IMG/VR virus record: IMGVR_UViG_3300025168_000113
Location: 1 to 54,412 of that record
Source of the DNA: a virus
Length of the DNA: 54,412 bases
Reading direction: 5' to 3' (one strand)
This document shows, piece by piece, positions 50,966 through 54,412 of this stretch. The notes under the pieces were generated by a model. The model did not search any database. It saw only the letters and a program-made list of their open reading frames with translations, and was not told where the DNA came from. The stretch's first letter is position 1, and each line of letters starts with the position of its first letter. The position numbers and the translations under genes were made by a program.

Positions 50966-51381
50966 ATATTTTTCATCACTTCAAACATAATCTCTCCATG
51001 GTGTTCATGGTAAAACTCAAAGAATTGATCTTCAAACTCATCCATACCGGCTTCAGTTAAGTAGTTTTGTGATTGGAATACACATCTGTTACCCATTTCT
51101 TCGCATATCATTTCAAATAACACGTCATGAAAGTGGTTAGATACTTTATTTATTATTTCTATCTTAGCTTCTTCTATATAATCACGTTCTATATCACCAT
51201 CGTATTCACTTGGATCATTATTAGCTGCTTCTTCTTGTGCTTTAATGAAACCTGGTGATGGTTGTGCATCAGCACCTTTATGTGGTACGGTATATTCACC
51301 GCCTTGGTCGCTTAGTCTATATTCTTTTGTTTGTCTCAGTGCATTCATCCACACTTCTTTTTTACTTTTTAAATTTGCCAT
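50956..51381 (-). CDS. Acidic hypothetical protein
   Basis: A 141-residue acidic protein (HHGEIMFEVMKNITN at its end; DEFEDQFFEFYHEHHGE before it), largely helical, with a Lys-rich start MANLKSKKEVWMN. It terminates inside the second promoter element. It could be one of the host-inhibiting early proteins, but no motif supports any particular target. Confidence 0.6.
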   Translation of the reverse strand: MANLKSKKEVWMNALRQTKEYRLSDQGGEYTVPHKGADAQPSPGFIKAQEEAANNDPSEYDGDIERDYIEEAKIEIINKVSNHFHDVLFEMICEEMGNRCVFQSQNYLTEAGMDEFEDQFFEFYHEHHGEIMFEVMKNITN

Positions 51382-51481
51382 TTTTATGTTTGGTTTTACG
51401 GGTGTATTTCTTTTTATTTCTTTCTACTGAAGGCTTCATAGCATCGTATATTTCCTTCATTGTTACTTTAATCTGTTCCAT
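51362..51481 (-). CDS. Small basic protein
   Basis: A 39-residue Lys-rich protein (MEQIKVTMKEIYDAM ... HKNGKFKK) overlapping the start of the next gene by 20 bases and beginning 1 base after the stop of the preceding one. Possible nucleic-acid binder. No family. Confidence 0.5.
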   Translation of the reverse strand: MEQIKVTMKEIYDAMKPSVERNKKKYTRKTKHKNGKFKK

Positions 51482-51482
51482 G

Positions 51483-51704
51483 TCACCACCCTAATTCTTC
51501 TTTAGCTTCTGCAGGTAAATATCCCACTTGTCTACCTTCTTCTAGGTAAACCATTTCTTTTTCGTTATCCTCACGATCTTTAACCGTAGTTTGTACTACT
51601 CCATATATAGAGTATTCAAAAGGCCAACTTGGTTGAGATGCAAATCTTACCGTTGCATCTTGATCTGCTAACCTTAATTCTTCTATTAGTTCTCTTACTG
51701 TCAT
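51483..51704 (-). CDS. Small acidic hypothetical protein
   Basis: A 73-residue protein starting MTVRELIEELRLADQDATV with a beta-rich middle (PSWPFEYSIYGVVQTTV). Its start overlaps the upstream small gene as ATGA. Function unknown. Confidence 0.6.
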   Translation of the reverse strand: MTVRELIEELRLADQDATVRFASQPSWPFEYSIYGVVQTTVKDREDNEKEMVYLEEGRQVGYLPAEAKEELGW

Positions 51705-51868
51705 AATTTCTTAGTTAATTTTATTATCAAGTTTTCTACTTCGTTATATTTTGAGAAGTCGTAACCTAAAAAACCCAAGCCATCTCCATAGTAATGATCT
51801 ACTATATCATCAAGCTTGTATTCTAACAAGGTTACTATTAAATCTATATCTTTTTTATTTAATTTCAT
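51701..51868 (-). CDS. Small hypothetical protein
   Basis: A 55-residue protein, MKLNKKDIDLIVTLLEYKLD, then HYYGDGLGFLGYDFSKY. ATGA overlaps at both ends place it firmly in the operon. No motif recognised. Confidence 0.55.
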   Translation of the reverse strand: MKLNKKDIDLIVTLLEYKLDDIVDHYYGDGLGFLGYDFSKYNEVENLIIKLTKKL

Positions 51869-52062
51869 TTAGTTAATTCCATTATTAAATCTTGTATGTG
51901 GTCATATCTTCCATGCCATACAGGGCAAGTTTCACCAAAGTCTTTTTGATATACGTGACAGTCACATTCTTCATGTAACAACCTGACTATCAGCTCGATA
52001 TCCTCGTTGTTTAAGTAAAAGATCTTACTTTCACTACCTGGTCCTAAGTCTATTTTCATCAT
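51865..52062 (-). CDS. Small hypothetical protein with Cys/His pair
   Basis: A 65-residue protein (MMKIDLGPGSESKIFYLNNED ... DLIMELTK) with CDCHV and TCPVWHGRYDH, a Cys/His set that might bind a metal. Overlaps both neighbours by 4 bases. Function unknown. Confidence 0.55.
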   Translation of the reverse strand: MMKIDLGPGSESKIFYLNNEDIELIVRLLHEECDCHVYQKDFGETCPVWHGRYDHIQDLIMELTK

Positions 52063-52346
52063 ATCAAATCTAGTTTTTTAATTAATTCTTGTGACTTATA
52101 CTTTAACATTTTCTCACTATGGTTAGTTAGTACCATTCTATGTAGTACACTATTTACTCCATGTGTACCTTGTACGTGAAATGATGTAGCGTCTGCTGCT
52201 GCATTTTGCTTGAAGTCATAGAACATAGTTCCACCATATTTATTTGATAGTTTATCAAGATCAGCAATAAATCTATCTACTATTACTCTGCACTCTTCGT
52301 TTACTTTAATCTGAAGTGCTTTTTCTATTGCATTAGTATCTTTCAT
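52059..52346 (-). CDS. Hypothetical protein
   Basis: A 95-residue protein (MKDTNAIEKALQIKVNEEC, then GGTMFYDFKQNAAADATSF and a basic C-terminus). It overlaps the 56-residue gene upstream by 4 bases. No domain recognised. Confidence 0.6.
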   Translation of the reverse strand: MKDTNAIEKALQIKVNEECRVIVDRFIADLDKLSNKYGGTMFYDFKQNAAADATSFHVQGTHGVNSVLHRMVLTNHSEKMLKYKSQELIKKLDLI

Positions 52347-52513
52347 TTCTTACCTCCTCTTCGCTTTTTCTGAGCCATTTTAAACTCGTTAATTTCTGAT
52401 TTTTTGCCATTGATCTGAAGTTGGCATGTCTTCATTTCCTTCCTCATAGTTCTACTTTGGTAAAACTGATTCCATGAGTATAGGTTTTGCAATTCTTTGA
52501 TTAATTTTTGCAT
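52343..52513 (-). CDS. Small basic hypothetical protein
   Basis: A 56-residue protein from the ATG at 52513 (MQKLIKELQNLYSWNQFY) with a very basic C-terminus (KMAQKKRRGGKK). The frame is open to an ATG at 52591, but that extension is the tRNA-like T-arm sequence read as protein, so the short form is chosen. Confidence 0.6.
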   Translation of the reverse strand: MQKLIKELQNLYSWNQFYQSRTMRKEMKTCQLQINGKKSEINEFKMAQKKRRGGKK

Positions 52514-52540
52514 GTTACTATATATTTTATAGTTTATAGA

Positions 52541-52559
52541 TTTACCTCGTGTAAATCTT
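52541..52559 (-). other. Short perfect hairpin
   Basis: Minus strand GATTTAC, loop ACGAG, GTAAATC, directly 3' of the tRNA-like sequence and 27 bases upstream of the next gene's start. Could be a weak terminator or RNA-processing signal. Confidence 0.35.
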
Positions 52560-52563
52560 TTTG

Positions 52564-52677
52564 AACGAGAGAGAGGATTCGAACCTCTCATGTCTAGAAC
52601 AGTTCAACTAACCACATAAGATTGCTGATGTGTTAAAGGTATCATCTTAATACCAATTAGTTCTACCTGACCTCGCT
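52564..52677 (-). other. tRNA-like relic with intact T-arm
   Basis: On the minus strand GAGAGGTTCGAATCCTCTC (52571-52589) is a perfect T-arm with the universal loop TTCGAAT, followed by UCUCGUU, which can pair with AGCGAGG at 52671-52677 as an acceptor stem (5 canonical pairs plus wobbles). In between, no D arm or anticodon arm of normal spacing can be fitted; a hairpin GGTAT/ATACC lies at 52638-52654. It could be a degenerate tRNA, one with an insertion, or a tRNA-like structure such as an attachment-site remnant. Confidence 0.4.
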
Positions 52678-52682
52678 TTCCA

Positions 52683-52702
52683 AGCTAAGCCGTCACTTAG
52701 CT
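52683..52702. other. Perfect 7-bp hairpin
   Basis: AGCTAAG pairs with CTTAGCT around a 6-base loop in the gene-free stretch between the zinc-ribbon gene and the tRNA-like block. The interval 52678-52759 otherwise holds nothing recognisable. Confidence 0.4.
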
Positions 52703-52759
52703 CCACAGTTGTTCTGCTTCTTCAACATCGCCTGTTGCAAGTATCGCAGTCGTGGTTTA

Positions 52760-52960
52760 TTAGTTATAATACGTCGTCCATATCTCATCTTCTTTCAAAG
52801 ACTTAGTCTTTTTACTTAGATCTTTAACTTCTTCTTCACCGATTAATCGTGGAGTACAGAAGTGACCATCGTCCCATGCTACAATAAATGGTGTAACACC
52901 TTGTGGAGTTTCAAACTTAGATCTACACTGTGGACAAATGTATTTTAATTTCTTTTTCAT
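52760..52960 (-). CDS. Small zinc-ribbon-like protein
   Basis: A 66-residue protein, MKKKLKYICPQCRSKFETP, with CxxC at residues 9-12 and a later HFCTPRL Cys, fitting a partial zinc ribbon. Basic N-terminus. Its start overlaps the upstream gene as ATGA. No specific role. Confidence 0.6.
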   Translation of the reverse strand: MKKKLKYICPQCRSKFETPQGVTPFIVAWDDGHFCTPRLIGEEEVKDLSKKTKSLKEDEIWTTYYN

Positions 52961-53124
52961 GAGATTATAAAGGTTAGACCTTTGTAGTTAAACCAGTGGT
53001 TATACTCTTCAGGTACGTTATTAATTGTAACTCCTTTATAAGTTCTCTTTTCTACTTGACCGTTAATAATTTTAGTTATTGTTACTTTTTTGCGGTCTGC
53101 TGCGTGTGTTTTTATCGTATTCAT
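52957..53124 (-). CDS. Small hypothetical protein
   Basis: A 55-residue protein (MNTIKTHAADRKKVTITKII ... GLTFIIS) rich in Lys and Asn. It is preceded by the fixed-spacing promoter element at 53130-53161, with the start codon 5 bases after GATAATA, and starts ATGAAT like the other three genes so arranged. Overlaps the next gene in ATGA. Confidence 0.6.
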   Translation of the reverse strand: MNTIKTHAADRKKVTITKIINGQVEKRTYKGVTINNVPEEYNHWFNYKGLTFIIS

Positions 53125-53129
53125 ATATA

Positions 53130-53161
53130 TATTATCTATTAGCGTTCGTGTTTAGTTTGTA
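53130..53161 (-). promoter_or_regulatory. Fixed-spacing early promoter candidate (copy 3)
   Basis: Minus strand TACAAACTAAACACGA, 9 bases, GATAATA, 5 bases, then ATGAAT. The first block lies inside the coding end of the upstream gene, in frame with LQTKHER. Confidence 0.65.
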
Positions 53162-53288
53162 ATCTATTAAATTCTCTTTTGTAAGCTTCTTGCAAGTATC
53201 CAGGTAAGTTCTTGTACCAGTTGTAAAATTCTCCACCTTTTACTTTCATCATTGCTTTTTTTATGTATGCGTCATCACTTTTACTCAT
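53139..53288 (-). CDS. Small hypothetical protein
   Basis: A 49-residue protein (MSKSDDAYIKKAMMKV ... EFNRLQTKHER), whose coding end contains the third promoter element. It overlaps the upstream gene by 8 bases. Highly charged and helical; unknown function. Confidence 0.55.
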   Translation of the reverse strand: MSKSDDAYIKKAMMKVKGGEFYNWYKNLPGYLQEAYKREFNRLQTKHER

Positions 53289-53424
53289 CTTTCTTTATTA
53301 GTTTAGCTACTTCGTGACCAAAATCTTGATCATTTGGGTATTTATTTCTTAATTCTCGTACTTGCAACCATCTTAGTTTAGCAATTTTTTCTTCTAAGAA
53401 AAAGTTATCTTTATTATCACTCAT
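53281..53424 (-). CDS. Small hypothetical protein
   Basis: A 47-residue helical charged protein (MSDNKDNFFLEEKIAKLRW ... KLIKKDE). Overlaps neighbours by 8 bases at both ends. Function unknown. Confidence 0.55.
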   Translation of the reverse strand: MSDNKDNFFLEEKIAKLRWLQVRELRNKYPNDQDFGHEVAKLIKKDE

Positions 53425-53596
53425 ATATTTCATTCATTAAACTTGTTATTAAATCTTCTTCTGTTTCTCCATCTTCAAGTACACAGTCGATTTCTACAAA
53501 TTCTTTGACCATGTTGTGGACTTCATTCACTGTTCCATAATTACTTGCGAATCTAAAATGATCTATCGTTTCCTTATTCCAATAAAACTCTTTCAT
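53417..53596 (-). CDS. Small acidic protein
   Basis: A 59-residue acidic protein (MKEFYWNKETIDHFRF ... SLMNEIYE), overlapping the upstream gene by 4 bases in ATGA and the downstream one by 8 bases. Function unknown. Confidence 0.55.
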   Translation of the reverse strand: MKEFYWNKETIDHFRFASNYGTVNEVHNMVKEFVEIDCVLEDGETEEDLITSLMNEIYE

Positions 53597-53796
53597 GCTT
53601 TCAGTATTACTTGAACATAGTCGTAACCTAGTTCATTAGTTTCTTTATTTACTATCCAGTCACCTCGATAGATCTTATCTGCTTGTAGCACTGCGTAAGT
53701 CCACTTCTGATACTCGGTTCCACATCTCTGCTTTTCACCGTAGTATCCTGCCATAATACCTTGTGCTATTTTCTCTATTTTATCTAGTTCACTCAT
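53593..53796 (-). CDS. Small hypothetical protein
   Basis: A 67-residue protein (MSELDKIEKIAQGIMAGY ... GYDYVQVILKA) with a beta-rich C-terminal half and a single Cys. It follows the small membrane-protein gene after 10 bases. Function unknown. Confidence 0.55.
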   Translation of the reverse strand: MSELDKIEKIAQGIMAGYYGEKQRCGTEYQKWTYAVLQADKIYRGDWIVNKETNELGYDYVQVILKA

Positions 53797-53806
53797 ATTA
53801 TTATTA

Positions 53807-53962
53807 TTACTTAGTTATCCAATTAGTTACTTCTACAATTACCCATATGAAAGCTGGTGTCCATATTGATAAGAATACTATAGCTGATACTATTTTTAGT
53901 ACGTTAGCTAATTTAATTTCGAATGCAGACACTTGATCCCACTTATTTGTTGTTTTTTTCAT
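53807..53962 (-). CDS. Small single-span membrane protein
   Basis: A 51-residue protein with a charged N-terminus (MKKTTNKWDQVSAFEIKL) and a transmembrane segment about 22-47 (VLKIVSAIVFLSIWTPAFIW). It overlaps the upstream gene by 20 bases. An early membrane protein, possibly acting on the host envelope; function unknown. Confidence 0.6.
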   Translation of the reverse strand: MKKTTNKWDQVSAFEIKLANVLKIVSAIVFLSIWTPAFIWVIVEVTNWITK

Positions 53963-54215
53963 AGTATTTATTTACTTTGGTTATTAATTCGTTAATTTCT
54001 TCATCAGGAAAGACAGAATACACAAAGCTTACCTGATATTTCACGTACTGCTTATCAAACTCGTGAAAGTCGACACCGTAAGGTGATCGTCTTAGATCTC
54101 TCTTAGTCCAACCATATGGTGATTCTTTTCTGTTAAATATTGCTAGTTTAACATAGTTATCAGCGATCATAGCGTCTAAGTTTTTAGTTGATATTGTTTT
54201 TATTTTGTCATTCAT
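53943..54215 (-). CDS. Hypothetical protein with promoter element upstream
   Basis: A 90-residue protein (MNDKIKTISTKNLDAMIADN ... NKYYEKNNK), moderately basic. It starts ATGAAT exactly 5 bases after the GATAATA of the fourth promoter element. No motif recognised. Confidence 0.6.
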   Translation of the reverse strand: MNDKIKTISTKNLDAMIADNYVKLAIFNRKESPYGWTKRDLRRSPYGVDFHEFDKQYVKYQVSFVYSVFPDEEINELITKVNKYYEKNNK

Positions 54216-54220
54216 GTTTA

Positions 54221-54252
54221 TATTATCTTTCTAGTATCGTATTTAGTTTGTA
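54221..54252 (-). promoter_or_regulatory. Fixed-spacing early promoter candidate (copy 4)
   Basis: Minus strand TACAAACTAAATACGA, 9 bases, GATAATA, 5 bases, then ATGAAT. The element lies inside the last codons of the upstream gene (in frame with YKLNTILER and its stop). Confidence 0.65.
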
Positions 54253-54402
54253 TTTCAGTGCATTTATATAAGTTTCGCCATAGTACTCTAATGGTTCTAC
54301 TTCAAACCTACCTGTTTCATCATAGAATCTGTTAGTAATCCACACACCTTCGTGTTCAAATTGCAGAAATACTTCTACAAAAGGATTTTCTTGTCTATTC
54401 AT
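54223..54402 (-). CDS. Small acidic hypothetical protein
   Basis: A 59-residue acidic protein (MNRQENPFVEVFLQFEHEG ... YKLNTILER), complete in the window. It is the rightmost gene and therefore the most promoter-proximal of those seen here; its own promoter lies beyond the right edge. Function unknown. Confidence 0.55.
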   Translation of the reverse strand: MNRQENPFVEVFLQFEHEGVWITNRFYDETGRFEVEPLEYYGETYINALKYKLNTILER

Positions 54403-54412
54403 TATTTGATTT

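Noticed and set aside
52514-52591. N-terminal extension of the 52343-52513 gene (MRGSNPLSRS)
   Set aside because: It is the tRNA-like T-arm read as codons; the internal ATG at 52513 is more likely.
1-54412. CRISPR array, insertion sequence or integrase
   Set aside because: No regularly spaced repeats, transposase/recombinase motifs or terminal inverted repeats were found; the short repeats seen are leader or promoter elements.

Overview
The window is part of a tailed-phage (Caudovirales) genome, very probably a short-tailed podovirus-like phage of a marine Bacteroidetes/Flavobacteriia host. Reasons: a complete virion module (terminase, portal, scaffold, major capsid) with no tail-tube, sheath or tape-measure gene that I can recognise but three T7-like internal-virion-type genes, one of them 3332 codons; an AT-rich genome whose starts are preceded by A/T-rich leaders, not Shine-Dalgarno sequences; and a secreted protein with a Flavobacteriia-style type IX secretion (T9SS) tail.

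Layout. Bases 1-36150 are transcribed rightward (late genes): a cut-off gene, holin-like and u-spanin-like lysis genes, LamG-type adhesin, small genes and a tandem GroES-like protein, small and large terminase, portal, scaffold, major capsid protein, then connector/tail proteins, a GNAT acetyltransferase, two internal virion proteins and the giant multidomain protein (zincin, HAD phosphatase, duplicated domain). The arm ends with a TM/coiled-coil gene, the T9SS-type secreted protein and two tiny basic proteins. Three hairpin terminators divide it after the capsid gene and the next two transcription units. A strong, apparently bidirectional terminator at 36112-36147 separates it from the leftward arm.

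Bases 36168-54402 are transcribed leftward (early/middle genes). Running with transcription from the right edge: about 20 tiny, tightly overlapping early genes (roughly 54.4-48.3 kb), then ATP-dependent ligase, a conserved phage protein sometimes called a pyrimidine-dimer glycosylase, a sigma-70-like factor, ERF annealing protein, RecE/Cas4-like exonuclease, SSB-like protein, primase-helicase, a ThyA-family enzyme with a hydroxymethylase-type active site, a GIY-YIG-like/MazG fusion, endonuclease I and a B12-dependent class II ribonucleotide reductase. These supply nucleotides, recombination-type replication and probably a transcription switch to the late arm. No DNA polymerase, endolysin, integrase or RNA polymerase was recognised, so part of the genome lies outside the window (or is too diverged for me to see).

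The most striking non-coding signal is a four-copy element in the early arm: TACAAACTAAAYACGA, 9 variable bases, GATAATA, 5 bases, ATGAAY. Every spacing is identical, with sigma-70-like -35/-10 geometry that would put transcription start on the A of the ATG, i.e. leaderless early mRNAs. Other notable points are the T9SS-type cargo gene, the Asn177-to-Asp change in the ThyA-like enzyme (possible modified cytosine in the phage DNA), a 24-nt leader motif shared by two genes next to a chain of mutually exclusive hairpins, and a tRNA-like relic at 52.6 kb.
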